Made by a program: the position numbers and the translations under genes. A model generated the notes under the pieces. It was not told where the DNA came from. It did not search any database and worked only from the letters and a program-made list of their open reading frames with translations. From contig NZ_JFZG01000008.1 in NCBI RefSeq assembly GCF_000607165.1, positions 496,001 to 560,000 on the forward strand: a stretch of DNA of 64,000 nucleotides, written 5' to 3'. This document shows positions 1-8,526 of this stretch, piece after piece. This DNA comes from Ralstonia pickettii. Its GTDB lineage: Bacteria; Pseudomonadota; Gammaproteobacteria; Burkholderiales; Burkholderiaceae. The stretch's first letter is position 1. Each line of letters begins with the position of its first letter.

Positions 1-171
1 CATGTGCGAGGCGCCTTCAACGTGGCGGGCCAGCACGTGGTCAATGTTGCCGGCGCGGCGCAGCGCCGAGTACAACGGGTTGATGGCGGCACCAGGCACG
101 CCGAAGGCGGTGGTGATGCCTTCTTTTTCCATCACCGCAACTGCGGCATCAATCGCTCTCATCTTCGGCAT
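1..171 (-). CDS. gcl: Glyoxylate carboligase, N-terminal part (cut by window edge)
   Basis: Only the first 57 codons are present; the gene runs off the left edge. It starts [18 protein letters not shown] and continues with [20 protein letters not shown] and [13 protein letters not shown], which is the N-terminal thiamine-diphosphate-binding region of tartronate-semialdehyde synthase, including the conserved glutamate of the RHVEGA segment. Gcl joins two glyoxylates into tartronate semialdehyde plus CO2. That fits the allantoate-to-glyoxylate genes a few kb away. The ATG at 171 is preceded by a GGAGA-like site. It is divergent from the LysR gene at 518, a likely regulator. Identification rests on the short N-terminus only. 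Confidence 0.85.
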   Translation of the reverse strand, partial: MPKMRAIDAAVAVMEKEGITTAFGVPGAAINPLYSALRRAGNIDHVLARHVEGASHM

Positions 172-517
172 GGGGTGTCTCCAGGAAGGGGAAGGTGGGA
201 ATCCGTTGGAGCTGATCCTATTCCCGCATGCCGATATGGATAAACGCAGCTTTCGTCAGTTGATTGCTAACTCTGAATACCGAATGGTTTTGCGTACCGC
301 ACCAATTCCCCGGCAACTAATACGCCGAAGAAGCTTGTATTGAAGCCGTTTCAAGCTGCTTTTGTGCGGCGCAAAAGAATGGCGCAACGCGCTCGTATCG
401 ATCACATCGTTGTCCACCATTTTTGCCATTCGTCACAGGTGATATGCGCCAGAAAGCTGCAATCCAGGTACGGAATGCTCACTAAAATGGTCAGACATTG
501 CGAACTGGAATGATGGA
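172..517. promoter_or_regulatory. Divergent intergenic region between gcl and a LysR gene
   Basis: This 346-base stretch has no credible gene. It is less GC-rich than its surroundings and must hold the promoters of gcl (leftward) and of the LysR gene at 518 (rightward). LysR proteins usually bind in such divergent regions, but I could not single out one operator with confidence. Confidence 0.5.
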
Positions 518-1429
518 ATGGACAAGCTCAAGCAGATCGAAGCGTTCATCGCCGTGGTGGAACACGGCAGCATGGCCGCCGCCGCGCTCACGCAGGATGT
601 GACGCCCGTCATGATCGGCCGCCGCATCAACGCGCTGGAAGCCCGCCTGGGCGTGAAGCTCCTGCACCGGTCGACCCGCCGCATTGCGGTGACGGAGCAG
701 GGCGCGGTGTTCATGGAACAGTGCAAAAAGGCGCTGGGCGAGCTGGACCGCGCAGAGCTGCTGGTTGCCGAGGGCCGCCACAAGGCGACCGGGCACCTGA
801 TCGTCTCGGCGCCGGCTGCCTTCGGCCGCAAGCACGTCGCCCCGCACGCGCCGGACTTCCTGCGCGCCAACCCCGACGTGCGCATCTCCTTCAACCTGAC
901 CGACCGCGTGGTCGACCTCGTGCGCGAAGGCTACGACGTGGGCATCCGTATTGGCGGCGCGATCGATCCGAACTTCGTGGCGATCCGCCTGGCGTCGAAC
1001 AAGCGCGTGGTGTGCGGCACGCCTGCGTACTTCGCCAAGCACGGCGTGCCTCGCACGCTGGATGATCTCGAGCGCCATAACTGCCTCGCCTTCAACCTGC
1101 AGGGTGGGCAGCAGCGCGGCTGGTATTTCCAGCAGAACGGTAAGGCCGTCACCGTGAAGGTGAACGGCAATCTCGACTGCAACGATGGTGAACTGCTGCA
1201 CCGCTGGATGGGCGAAGGCCTAGGCCTGGGGTGGCGCTCAACGTGGGAGATTCAGCCCGAGCTGGAATCCGGCGCGCTGATGACCGTGCTGGACGACTAC
1301 GCGCTGCCCGACTACGACATCCTCGCCGTGTACCCGCAGCAGCGGCCGGTGCCGGCAAAGATCCGGTTCTTTATCGAACACCTGAAGACGGTGTATGGCC
1401 AAGCGGGGTATTGGTCGCGAACGAGTTGA
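518..1429 (+). CDS. LysR-family transcriptional regulator, divergent from gcl
   Basis: 303 residues, the usual LysR length. The N-terminal winged helix-turn-helix covers about residues 1-60 (MDKLKQIEAFIAVVEHGSMA, then RINALEARLGVKLLHRSTRR). The remainder is the periplasmic-binding-like effector domain (residues about 90-300). Its divergent placement suggests control of gcl and glyoxylate use, but the effector is unknown. The ATG at 518 was chosen because the conserved HTH begins at once after it; no strong ribosome-binding site is visible. Confidence 0.88.
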   Translation: MDKLKQIEAFIAVVEHGSMAAAALTQDVTPVMIGRRINALEARLGVKLLHRSTRRIAVTEQGAVFMEQCKKALGELDRAELLVAEGRHKATGHLIVSAPAAFGRKHVAPHAPDFLRANPDVRISFNLTDRVVDLVREGYDVGIRIGGAIDPNFVAIRLASNKRVVCGTPAYFAKHGVPRTLDDLERHNCLAFNLQGGQQRGWYFQQNGKAVTVKVNGNLDCNDGELLHRWMGEGLGLGWRSTWEIQPELESGALMTVLDDYALPDYDILAVYPQQRPVPAKIRFFIEHLKTVYGQAGYWSRTS

Positions 1430-1508
1430 GCGTGCGGAAATGGATGACGGTTCCTAAACTTGTCATCAGATGCTTCGCGGGTGGCGCGCTCAATGCCGGA
1501 GACTGAAG

Positions 1509-1967
1509 ATGCTACACAGAACTGCAGTTGTCGGCGCTCTCATGCTCAGCACTTCCGCCCTGGCGTGCGATCTGACCGGGCTTGAGCACCCGCTGGTGTT
1601 CTCGCCCGGCGAGTCTGCGCTGCCGACCGCCGAAATCCTGAAACTGGCGGAATGGGATTCGCAGCTCAAAGAAGATTTCCGCAGCGGCGGCAAGTACCGG
1701 GTGCGCTTGCGGGAGGCGTCCGAGCCTGCTCCCGACCCAGAGCTGGCAGTGCTGCGGCTCAGAAGCATCCAGGCCGTGCTGGACGCTGTCGGAATCGAGG
1801 GCGACAAAGTCGAGTCGTCCGAAGCCGATACGCATCTACGTGCCGTGGAACGCGAGGGTGTCGCTCCCAAAATGCCGACAGCCGCCTACGTAGTTTTCCA
1901 ACCGGACTGCCAGAACCCGTGTTGCCCGGGCTCCGCGCCCGCCTCTCCGCTCGCTCCCGAGCGATAA
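1509..1967 (+). CDS. Secreted protein of unknown function with an OmpA-C-like stretch
   Basis: 152 residues from the ATG at 1509. An upstream in-frame ATG at 1470 would add 13 residues that spoil the signal peptide. Residues 1-20 (MLHRTAVVGALMLSTSALAC) look like a secretion signal ending at a cysteine, so a lipoprotein is possible. The middle (LVFSPGESALPTAEILKLAEW, then a segment rich in R/L before IQAVLDAVGIEGDKVESS) resembles the beta-alpha pattern of OmpA-like peptidoglycan-binding domains, though the key residues are not clear. The C-terminal tail has a CQNPCC cysteine cluster. Function unknown. Confidence 0.6.
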   Translation: MLHRTAVVGALMLSTSALACDLTGLEHPLVFSPGESALPTAEILKLAEWDSQLKEDFRSGGKYRVRLREASEPAPDPELAVLRLRSIQAVLDAVGIEGDKVESSEADTHLRAVEREGVAPKMPTAAYVVFQPDCQNPCCPGSAPASPLAPER

Positions 1968-1970
1968 GCG

Positions 1971-2555
1971 CTAGGTAATCGCCACGCGCCCCTGCGTCAA
2001 ATCCCGCAACGCGACGCGTGCTGCAGCCTCATCCGTCACCGGCAACCGTACGGTAAGCGTGACGCCCACATCGTAGGCAGCATCGAGTAGCGCATACCCG
2101 CCATCATCGATCCAGCGGCGGATGCGCGCCTCATCGGCGTAATCGGTGGCGAGGGTGAGCGTGGTGCTGGCGATGCGCTCCACGCGTTCGGCGTGCATGA
2201 GCGCGGTGGCAATGGCATCCGTGTAGGCGCGCACAAGACCGCCGGCGCCGAGCTTGACCCCGCCAAAGTAACGCACCACGGCGCCCAGCGTGCCGTCCAG
2301 ATCGTGATGGCGCAGCACTTCAAGAATGGGGCGGCCTGCCGTGCCGGAGGGCTCGCCGTCATCGGACATGCCTGACTGGCCGCCCGCCAGGAGCGCCCAG
2401 CAGACGTGCGTGGCAGCGGGGTGTTCGGCGCGCAGGCGTGCAATGACGTCCATGGCGGCGGCCCGGTCTTCAACCGGCACGGCCAACCCGATAAAGCGGC
2501 TCTTCTTGATTTCCAGCTCGGCAGAAACCGGCGCGCGCAGCGTGTACGTCGGCAC
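1971..2555 (-). CDS. yigZ: YigZ/IMPACT family protein
   Basis: 194 residues. The N-terminal UPF0029/IMPACT domain shows the signature ELEIKKSRFIGLAVPV, HVCWALLAGG, SDDGEPSGTAGRPIL and VVRYFGGVKLGAGGLVRAY. A C-terminal ferredoxin-like domain follows. YigZ-type proteins are linked to translation and stress in the IMPACT family; the molecular role in bacteria is unsettled. It starts 6 bases after the gntR stop, so it is probably the last gene of a dctA-gntR-yigZ transcript. Confidence 0.92.
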   Translation of the reverse strand: MPTYTLRAPVSAELEIKKSRFIGLAVPVEDRAAAMDVIARLRAEHPAATHVCWALLAGGQSGMSDDGEPSGTAGRPILEVLRHHDLDGTLGAVVRYFGGVKLGAGGLVRAYTDAIATALMHAERVERIASTTLTLATDYADEARIRRWIDDGGYALLDAAYDVGVTLTVRLPVTDEAAARVALRDLTQGRVAIT

Positions 2556-2561
2556 GCGCGG

Positions 2562-3257
2562 TCAGGCGAGGAGGGCGGCTACGAGATCCGTCGCCCGGCC
2601 GCCCGGCGATTCGAACTTGAGCGACGCCTCGGTGTGCGCCATGTGCTCTTCCATCAGTGCGATGGCGCCTTCCACGTCACCGCGCTTGGCGGCGTCCAGG
2701 AAAGCAGTGTGTTCGTCGGACGAACGCACGGCGTCGTACGTCGACTGGTACATCATCGTGATCACCGAGCTGCGGGCGGAAAGCTCATACAGCATCTCCT
2801 TGAGCACGCTGTTCCCGACCACGTCGGCCATCAAAAGATGAAAGTCGGCCATCAGGCGATTGCGGCGCGGGACGTCAGACAAGTCGCCGCTTGCCGCCAC
2901 CTTGTGTTCTTCGGCCAGGTGCTTCTCCAGCCGCTTGTAATCGGCGGGGGTCGCTTTGGCGATGAACTCGCGCACCAGCGCCACTTCCAGCACGCGGCGC
3001 ACGGCAAACACTTCGCGCGCCTCGGTCTCATCCGGCTTGGCGACGAATGCACCGCGATCCGGCTCCATGCGGATCAGCTTGTCCTTGGCCAGCATCAGCA
3101 GCGCTGCGCGAATCTTCGTGCGGCTGACGTGGTAGACCCGCGCCAGCGCCTCTTCGCGCAGCTTGGTGCCCGGCGGCAGCCGATGCGCGACGATCGCCTG
3201 GGCGATGTCATCGGCAATGCCTTCGGAGGAGATGTCGGCGGCGGTGGTTTCGGTCAT
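2562..3257 (-). CDS. GntR-family (FCD) transcriptional regulator
   Basis: 231 residues from the ATG at 3257. The N-terminal winged HTH (residues about 10-75: IAQAIVAHRLPPGTKLREEA, then VSRTKIRAALLMLAKDKLI) is followed by an all-helical FCD ligand-binding domain with the metal-binding pattern of the subfamily (REVFAVRRVLE near the start, DFHLLMADVVGN, and a late DEHTAFLDAAKRGD). It lies 37 bases downstream of dctA on the same strand, opposite alc-allA. FCD regulators often sense organic acids, so control of the ureide genes and/or dctA is likely but inferred. An earlier in-frame ATG exists but would overlap dctA. Confidence 0.88.
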   Translation of the reverse strand: MTETTAADISSEGIADDIAQAIVAHRLPPGTKLREEALARVYHVSRTKIRAALLMLAKDKLIRMEPDRGAFVAKPDETEAREVFAVRRVLEVALVREFIAKATPADYKRLEKHLAEEHKVAASGDLSDVPRRNRLMADFHLLMADVVGNSVLKEMLYELSARSSVITMMYQSTYDAVRSSDEHTAFLDAAKRGDVEGAIALMEEHMAHTEASLKFESPGGRATDLVAALLA

Positions 3258-3294
3258 GGCGCCGATTTTACCGCCGTCCGACAGTAGCGCCGCT

Positions 3295-4632
3295 TCAGGC
3301 ATGCGGCAGCGTGTGGGCGGCCGCGGCCACACCGTGGCTGTGCGCAATCGCTTCGCCTTCTTCGGTGATGTCGATCTTGCCGTCGAGCACCGCATTGGCG
3401 CGCACGCGGTCGATGTCCTTTTCCCACGCTGCGATGACGACGGTGGCGACGCAGTTGCCGATCAGGTTGCCCAGCGCACGGGCAATGCCGATGAACCAGT
3501 CGACGGAGAGCACCAGCACCAGGCCGATCGCCGGAATGGCCGGAATGACCGACAGTGTGGCCGCCAGAATCACGATCGCCGAACCCGGAATACCGTGCGC
3601 GCCCTTGGAAGTGACGAGCGCCACGCCCAGGATCAGCAGCAGATCCTGCAGCGCCAGCGGCGTGTTGGTTGCCTGTGCGATGAACACGGCCGCCAGCGTC
3701 AGGTAGATCGAAAACGCATCGAGGTTGAATGAGTAGCCGGTCGGGATGACCAGGCCGACCACCGAGCGCTTGATGCCCATCTTCTCCAGCTTGTTCATGA
3801 TGGACGGCAGCACCGCGTCGGACGAAGCCGTGCCCAGCACCACCAGCAGTTCAGCGCGCAGGAAGCGGATCAGCTTGAAGATGTTGAAGCCCGCCAGGCG
3901 CAGGATGGTGCCGAGCACGACGAACACGAACAGCGCCACTGCGACATAGAACAGCAGCACCAGGAAGCCAAGCTGCTTGAGCGAGCCCGCGCCGTACTTG
4001 CCGACGGTAAAGGCCACCGCGCCCAGCACGCCCAGCGGTGCCAGACGGATGATCACGGCCATCATGCGGAACAGCACATGCGAGAGCTGATCGATCAGGT
4101 TGACCAGCGGCTTGGTCCGCTCACCCAGCAACGACAGCGAGCAGCCGAACAGGATCGATACCAGCAGCACCTGCAGGATGTCGCCCTTCACAAAACCGCT
4201 GACGAACGTATCGGGAATCAGTTTGAGGAAGAACGCTGCAACGCCGGTCGATTCCACCTGCTTGGCGGTCGTCATGTACGACGCCATGGCTGCCGGATCG
4301 AGCGTCTTCGGATCCACATTCATGCCGTGGCCCGGCCCGAACAGATAGGCCAGCGCAATGCCCAGTGCCAGCGCAATCGTCGTGACGATTTCAAAGTAGA
4401 TGACGGCCTTGCCGCCTACGCGCCCAACCTTCTTCAGCTCGCCGGCGCCGCAGATGCCCACCACCACCACCGAGAACACGATCGGCGCGATCAGCATCTT
4501 GATCAGCTTCAGAAAACCATCGCCAAGCGGCTGCAGTTTCTGCGCAAACTCCGGCGCCCAGATGCCCAGCGCGATGCCCACCGCCAGGGCAATCAAAACC
4601 TGCCCGAACAACGGGCGCGTAAAGCGTTGCAT
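3295..4632 (-). CDS. dctA: C4-dicarboxylate/cation symporter (DctA family)
   Basis: 445 residues, typical of the DAACS family. It begins MQRFTRPLFGQVLIALAVGI, has about eight membrane helices and two re-entrant loops, and carries the family motifs LKLIKMLIAPIVFSVVV, TASSDAVLP (serine-rich hairpin), IPTGYSFNLDA and SKGAHGIPGSA. It imports C4-dicarboxylates with protons or sodium at the inner membrane. It is first in the operon dctA-gntR-yigZ and divergent from alc. The position suggests uptake of a ureide or organic acid linked to this pathway, though succinate/malate transport is the family default. Confidence 0.93.
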   Translation of the reverse strand: MQRFTRPLFGQVLIALAVGIALGIWAPEFAQKLQPLGDGFLKLIKMLIAPIVFSVVVVGICGAGELKKVGRVGGKAVIYFEIVTTIALALGIALAYLFGPGHGMNVDPKTLDPAAMASYMTTAKQVESTGVAAFFLKLIPDTFVSGFVKGDILQVLLVSILFGCSLSLLGERTKPLVNLIDQLSHVLFRMMAVIIRLAPLGVLGAVAFTVGKYGAGSLKQLGFLVLLFYVAVALFVFVVLGTILRLAGFNIFKLIRFLRAELLVVLGTASSDAVLPSIMNKLEKMGIKRSVVGLVIPTGYSFNLDAFSIYLTLAAVFIAQATNTPLALQDLLLILGVALVTSKGAHGIPGSAIVILAATLSVIPAIPAIGLVLVLSVDWFIGIARALGNLIGNCVATVVIAAWEKDIDRVRANAVLDGKIDITEEGEAIAHSHGVAAAAHTLPHA

Positions 4633-4975
4633 GGTGAATCCTCCTTTGGATTACTGGTGTCTCAAGCCGTGCCCAATCGTCTAATTCAGTTGGTTGCGAT
4701 TGTCGTCACGGCCTTGTTTCGCTCGCTGCGTCGCAACAAATTGTCGCGATGAATTGTTGAGCGTTGACGGCATCATAGGCGATCCAATTTTTGTATGCAA
4801 TTTTTGAATTCACATGCTAGGATCGACTCATGCAGTCCCGCGAAGCCTTGTGCTTCCGCCATCTACGCTGCACTTCCGGCGTTCCCATCGCTACAGTTTC
4901 GAGTGTTCTTACTCGCTGTTTTTGTTCGATGGGGCGGCCGTATAACATCCAGAGACAAATACCAAGGAGTTCCAC
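4633..4975. promoter_or_regulatory. Divergent promoter region between dctA and alc
   Basis: 343 bases without a gene, noticeably AT-rich around 4770-4815. The near-palindrome TTGTATGCAA at 4791-4800 resembles operators of FCD-type GntR proteins and lies between the two divergent operons. It is a candidate site for the regulator at 2562-3257. The start of alc has a good site (AAGGAG) at about 4963-4968. Promoter hexamers were not assigned. Confidence 0.5.
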
Positions 4976-5986
4976 ATGGCGATGCCCACGCTCGATCCGA
5001 ACGCGCCGGATTTCACGCGCCGATATCCGAACCTGGCGGACCCCCGCCTTGGCGCAGAGGCCACGTTCGCGACCGACGAATTCTTCGCGCCGAAAGACCG
5101 CATGCTCAACCCCGAGCCGGCGGTCTTCATTCCGGGCAAGTACGACGACCACGGCAAGTGGATGGATGGCTGGGAAACGCGCCGTCGCCGCAACGGTGGC
5201 TATGACCACTGCATCGTCCGCCTGGCCCGCCCGGGCGTCGTGAAAGGTGTGGATATCGACACCAGCCACTTCACCGGCAACTTCCCTCCGGCCGCTTCCA
5301 TTGAAGCCGCTTATCTGCCGGATGGCGAGCCGACCGAAGCCACGCAGTGGACCGAAATCGTTCCGTCGACGACGCTGCAAGGCAACAGCCACGCCTACGT
5401 GGCCGTGACGAGCACGCAAGCCTTCACGCACCTGCGCGTGAACATCTTCCCGGACGGCGGCATCGCGCGCCTGCGCGTGTACGGCCAGCCGCAAGTCGAC
5501 TGGAAGGGTGCTGATCGCACCAAGCTGTTCGACCTGGCCGCCATGGAAAACGGCGCCTATGTGGTCGAAGCCAACAACGAACACTTCGGGCCGGCCTCGC
5601 GCATGCTGATGCCAGGCCGTGGCGTGAACATGGGCGACGGCTGGGAAACGCGCCGGCGCCGCGAACCGGGCAACGACTGGTGCGTGATCGCCCTGGCCAA
5701 CCCGGGCCGCATCCGCAAGATCGAAGTCGACACCGCGCACTTCAAGGGCAACTTTGCTGATCGCGTTTCCATCCAGGCCGCGCGCGTGGTGGGCGGCACT
5801 GACAGCTCGCTGAAGACGCAAGCGATGTTCTGGCAGACGCTGCTGCCCGAGCAAAAGCTGCAAATGGATCTGCAGCACTACTACGAAGCGGAAATCGCCG
5901 ACCTCGGCATCGTGACGCACGTGCGTTTCAACATGTTCCCGGATGGCGGTGTGTCGCGTCTGCGCCTGTGGGGGGTGCTCGAATGA
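4976..5986 (+). CDS. alc: Allantoicase
   Basis: 336 residues, the usual size of bacterial allantoicase, which converts allantoate to ureidoglycolate and urea. The protein is an internal duplication. Copies of GWETRRRR appear at about residues 64 and 222, each followed by VD(T)S/AHFxGNF, and each half ends with a VRFN/IFPDGGxxRLRxxG motif. This two-repeat jelly-roll layout is characteristic of the family. A clear AAGGAG site precedes the ATG. The stop overlaps the start of allA (ATGA), indicating translational coupling. Confidence 0.96.
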   Translation: MAMPTLDPNAPDFTRRYPNLADPRLGAEATFATDEFFAPKDRMLNPEPAVFIPGKYDDHGKWMDGWETRRRRNGGYDHCIVRLARPGVVKGVDIDTSHFTGNFPPAASIEAAYLPDGEPTEATQWTEIVPSTTLQGNSHAYVAVTSTQAFTHLRVNIFPDGGIARLRVYGQPQVDWKGADRTKLFDLAAMENGAYVVEANNEHFGPASRMLMPGRGVNMGDGWETRRRREPGNDWCVIALANPGRIRKIEVDTAHFKGNFADRVSIQAARVVGGTDSSLKTQAMFWQTLLPEQKLQMDLQHYYEAEIADLGIVTHVRFNMFPDGGVSRLRLWGVLE

Positions 5987-6510
5987 GCCAAGAGACCGCC
6001 GCACGCGTTGCGCTGACCATCGAGCCGCTCACGCGCGAAGCTTTTGCGCCGTTCGGCGATGTGATCGAGCTGGAAGGGGCCAAGCAATTTCCCATCAACC
6101 AGGGCACGACCACCCGCTTTCATGACCTCGCCAACGTGGATGTGGGCGAGGGCGGCCGCGCGCTGATCAGCCTGTTCCGTGGCCAGCCGCGCACGCTGCC
6201 GTTCGAGGTCAAGATGCTGGAGCGCCATCCGCGTGGAAGCCAGGCGTTCATCCCGCAGAACGACAAGCCGTATCTGGTGGTTGTGGCGCCGGCAGGCGAG
6301 CTGGACCCGTCCAAGTTGCGCGCGTTCGTCTCGCGTGGCTGGCAAGGCGTGAACTACGCGCGCGGCGTGTGGCATCACCCGCTGCTGGCCCTGGGCGAGG
6401 TGAGCGATTTCCTCGTCGTCGACCGTGGTGGCGAAGGCCACAACTGCGACGAGCAAGACCTGGCCGAATCGGTGTGGTTGACCGCCGACGCCATGCAGGC
6501 CGCGCAGTAA
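5983..6510 (+). CDS. allA: Ureidoglycolate lyase
   Basis: 175 residues starting at the ATG at 5983, which overlaps the alc stop codon. Family hallmarks are [60 protein letters not shown] and DFLVVDRGG. AllA splits ureidoglycolate into glyoxylate and urea. Its product is the substrate of Gcl at the left edge, so alc, allA and gcl form consecutive steps. An upstream ATG at 5968 exists but lies inside alc; the overlap start is preferred. Confidence 0.95.
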   Translation: MSQETAARVALTIEPLTREAFAPFGDVIELEGAKQFPINQGTTTRFHDLANVDVGEGGRALISLFRGQPRTLPFEVKMLERHPRGSQAFIPQNDKPYLVVVAPAGELDPSKLRAFVSRGWQGVNYARGVWHHPLLALGEVSDFLVVDRGGEGHNCDEQDLAESVWLTADAMQAAQ

Positions 6511-6534
6511 GCATCGCGTCATCCGCGCCAATCC

Positions 6535-6559
6535 TGAGCCCCCGCACAACGGGGGCTCA
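6535..6559 (+). terminator. Strong hairpin after allA
   Basis: A perfect 10-bp stem (TGAGCCCCCG at 6535-6544 with CGGGGGCTCA at 6550-6559) closes a 5-base loop 25 bases after the allA stop. There is no long T-run, only a mixed CACTTTC tail, so it may be a partial terminator or a processing/stabilising hairpin between allA and the M20 gene. Confidence 0.6.
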
Positions 6560-6603
6560 GTCACTTTCAATCTCCGTCCCACTACAAGCAGGGAGACATC
6601 GAC

Positions 6604-7878
6604 ATGACCCAGGCTCAACTCGCCACCCCCGGCATCGATGCGGACATCCGCGCGTTTGTCGAGGCCGCGCACGCGCAGCAGATTGATTTCCTGCGTGAGC
6701 TGGTGAAGGTGCCGTCGGACAACCCGTCCGGCGATTGCGCACCGCATGCCGCGCGCGCCAAGGCGTTGCTGGAGGCGCTGGGCCTGACGGTCGAGGCGCA
6801 TGCCGTGCCGCAGGCGCAGGTACGCGCCGCCGGCATGGTCAGCGCCACCAACCTGATCGTGCGCCACACGTTCGGCAGCGGCGGCCCCACGGTCGCCATG
6901 AACGCACACGGCGATGTCGTTCCGCCCGGCCTGGGCTGGACGCACGACCCGTACGGTGGCGAGATCGTCGAGACCGAACACGGCCCGACCATGTTCGGCC
7001 GCGGCGTGGCGGTGTCCAAGTCGGACTTTGCAACCTACACGTGGGCGCTGCTCGCGCTGATCGAGGCTGAGAAGCGTGGCGCGAAGCTCAACGGCACGGT
7101 CGAACTGCACTTCACATACGACGAAGAAACCGGCGGCGACATCGGCCCGAAGTGGCTGCTGGATCAAGGCCTGAGCAAGCCCGATTACGCGATCTCGGCG
7201 GGTTTTGCGTATGGCATCACCTCGGCGCACAACGGCTGCCTGCACGTGCAGGTGACGGTGCGCGGCAAGCAGGCGCACGCCGCCATGCCGCATACGGGCA
7301 TCGACGCCATCGAGGCGGCCACACATATCCTGCAGGCCGTATATGCATATCGCGCGGAACTCGCGACGCGCAAATCCGCCGTGCCGGGCATCGACCACGC
7401 AACGCTCAACGTCGGGTTGATCCAGGGTGGCATCAACACCAACGTGGTGCCCGATCTGGTGACGTTCCGCATTGACCGCCGGATGATTCCTGAAGAAGCC
7501 GGGCGCGATGCAGAAGGCGAACTGCGCGCAGTGATCGAGCGCGCGGCGGCAGAACGACCGGGGATCGAGGTTTCGATCGAACGCATTCTGCTGGCAGAGC
7601 CGCTTGCTGAGCTGCCGGGCGTGGAAGCGCTGATTGGCGCGCTACGGCGGCATGCGTTGGCCGTGTTTGGCGGGGATGTGCCGGTGCACGGCGTGCCGCT
7701 GTATACCGATGCCCGGCATTACACGGCGCATGGCGTGCCGACGGTACTGTATGGCGCGGGACCGCGGACATTGATGGAAGCGCGTGGGCACAACACGGAT
7801 GAAAACCTCCGGTTGAATGATCTGCGGGGCGCGACTGTGGTGGTGGGGTGCGCTGTGGGGGAGTTGTTGGGTGGGTGA
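6604..7878 (+). CDS. M20-family amidohydrolase (ArgE/DapE type)
   Basis: 424 residues. The M20 metal-binding motifs are visible: MNAHGDVVPPG (His and Asp ligands) near residue 100, TYDEETGGDIGPKW (Glu pair) near 175, and the dimerisation domain insert beginning near ITSAHNGCLHVQVTVRGKQA. The C-terminal part ends with HNTDENLRL, the usual last ligand region. M20 enzymes hydrolyse N-acyl amino acids or related amides. Placement 93 bases after allA suggests a ureide, carbamoyl or acylated amino-acid substrate. A SD-like GGGAGA precedes the ATG. The substrate is not determined from sequence. Confidence 0.85.
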   Translation: MTQAQLATPGIDADIRAFVEAAHAQQIDFLRELVKVPSDNPSGDCAPHAARAKALLEALGLTVEAHAVPQAQVRAAGMVSATNLIVRHTFGSGGPTVAMNAHGDVVPPGLGWTHDPYGGEIVETEHGPTMFGRGVAVSKSDFATYTWALLALIEAEKRGAKLNGTVELHFTYDEETGGDIGPKWLLDQGLSKPDYAISAGFAYGITSAHNGCLHVQVTVRGKQAHAAMPHTGIDAIEAATHILQAVYAYRAELATRKSAVPGIDHATLNVGLIQGGINTNVVPDLVTFRIDRRMIPEEAGRDAEGELRAVIERAAAERPGIEVSIERILLAEPLAELPGVEALIGALRRHALAVFGGDVPVHGVPLYTDARHYTAHGVPTVLYGAGPRTLMEARGHNTDENLRLNDLRGATVVVGCAVGELLGG

Positions 7879-7884
7879 TTGTTG

Positions 7885-8107
7885 TTTTGTTTTTGCCTTG
7901 GTGGTCCATCCCCTTTTCGTTCCCTGCCGGGACCGACTCACTTTTCTTTGTCTTCCAAAGAAAAGTAAGCAAAAGAAAGGCGCGCCCGAGATGGCGACAT
8001 CCCCTTGAATTTGTGTGACCGTGCGGGGAAGGAGGCAAACTCGCTTCGCTCAAACAGGCCTCCTTCCTTTATCCGCCCGCTCACAAAAATTCAAGGCGCC
8101 ATCAAGG
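7885..8107 (+). repeat. Structured intergenic repeat, copy 1 (inverted relative to copy 2)
   Basis: A gene-free block made of two hairpins. The first is ACTTTTCTTTG/CAAAGAAAAGT around 7939-7967. The second is GGAAGGAGGC (8027-8036) with GCCTCCTTCC (8058-8067) around a 21-base loop holding ACTCGCTTCGCTCAAAC, with outer arms TTGAATTTGTG and CACAAAAATTCAA. The block ends GGCGCCATC. A diverged copy lies inverted at 8205-8428. Stem letters differ between copies but pairing is kept, while the loop and the AGTAAGCAAAAGAAA stretch are conserved. No open frame worth calling. Confidence 0.8.
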
Positions 8108-8124
8108 GCTCAACGTCAAAAGAG

Positions 8125-8154
8125 AAAGGCCAACCCATCGCGCGGTTGGCCTTT
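8125..8154. terminator. Central hairpin between the two repeat copies
   Basis: A perfect 11-bp stem, AAAGGCCAACC (8125-8135) with GGTTGGCCTTT (8144-8154), has an 8-base loop. It sits in the 97-base spacer of the inverted repeat pair. An A-rich left flank and a T-containing right flank would allow it to act as a bidirectional terminator after the M20 gene, but the T-run is short. Confidence 0.5.
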
Positions 8155-8204
8155 GTCGTTTGGGCTGGCGCTGAGATGGTTTGGCCTTTGACTTTCCTGC
8201 CTTA

Positions 8205-8428
8205 GATGGCGCCTTGAATTTCTGTTGCAGGGAGGAAAAAGGAAGGGAAACTGTTTGAGCGCAGCGAGTTTTTCCCTTCCCCTCCCTGCGACATAAATTC
8301 AAGGAATCTTTCGCCATCTCAGGCGCGCATTTCTTTTGCTTACTTTCTTTGGGCAAGACCAAAGAAAGTGGGTCAGCCCCGGCAGGGGATGAAACAAGGG
8401 ATGCACCACAAAAACAAAAAGCACGAAT
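8205..8428 (-). repeat. Structured intergenic repeat, copy 2
   Basis: Read on the minus strand this matches copy 1 over its length. It has the AGTAAGCAAAAGAAA stretch, a GAGATGGCGA box, a TTGAATTT arm, the conserved loop with ACTCGCTGCGCTCAAAC, and the end GGCGCCATC. Its main stem is GGAAGGGAAA (8241-8250) with TTTCCCTTCC (8271-8280), extended by GCAGGGAGG (8227-8235) with CCTCCCTGC (8281-8289). Four stem positions differ from copy 1 with compensating changes on the partner strand. Confidence 0.8.
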
Positions 8429-8526
8429 CCCCCCAACACCAACCACGAAACCAGCCACCAAGCGCCAGCCCTTAAGATTGCAGCACGTTCCATCAAGCCA
8501 ACAAGAGGGCCTAGAGCCCAAAACCC

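Noticed and set aside
5881-7398. Long leftward open frame of about 505 codons across alc, allA and the M20 gene
   Set aside because: It is antisense to three well-recognised genes, is Arg/His/Gly-rich without motifs, and is a typical shadow of high-GC coding sequence. Similar long shadows over sox, fcc, the APC permease and pelA were rejected for the same reason.
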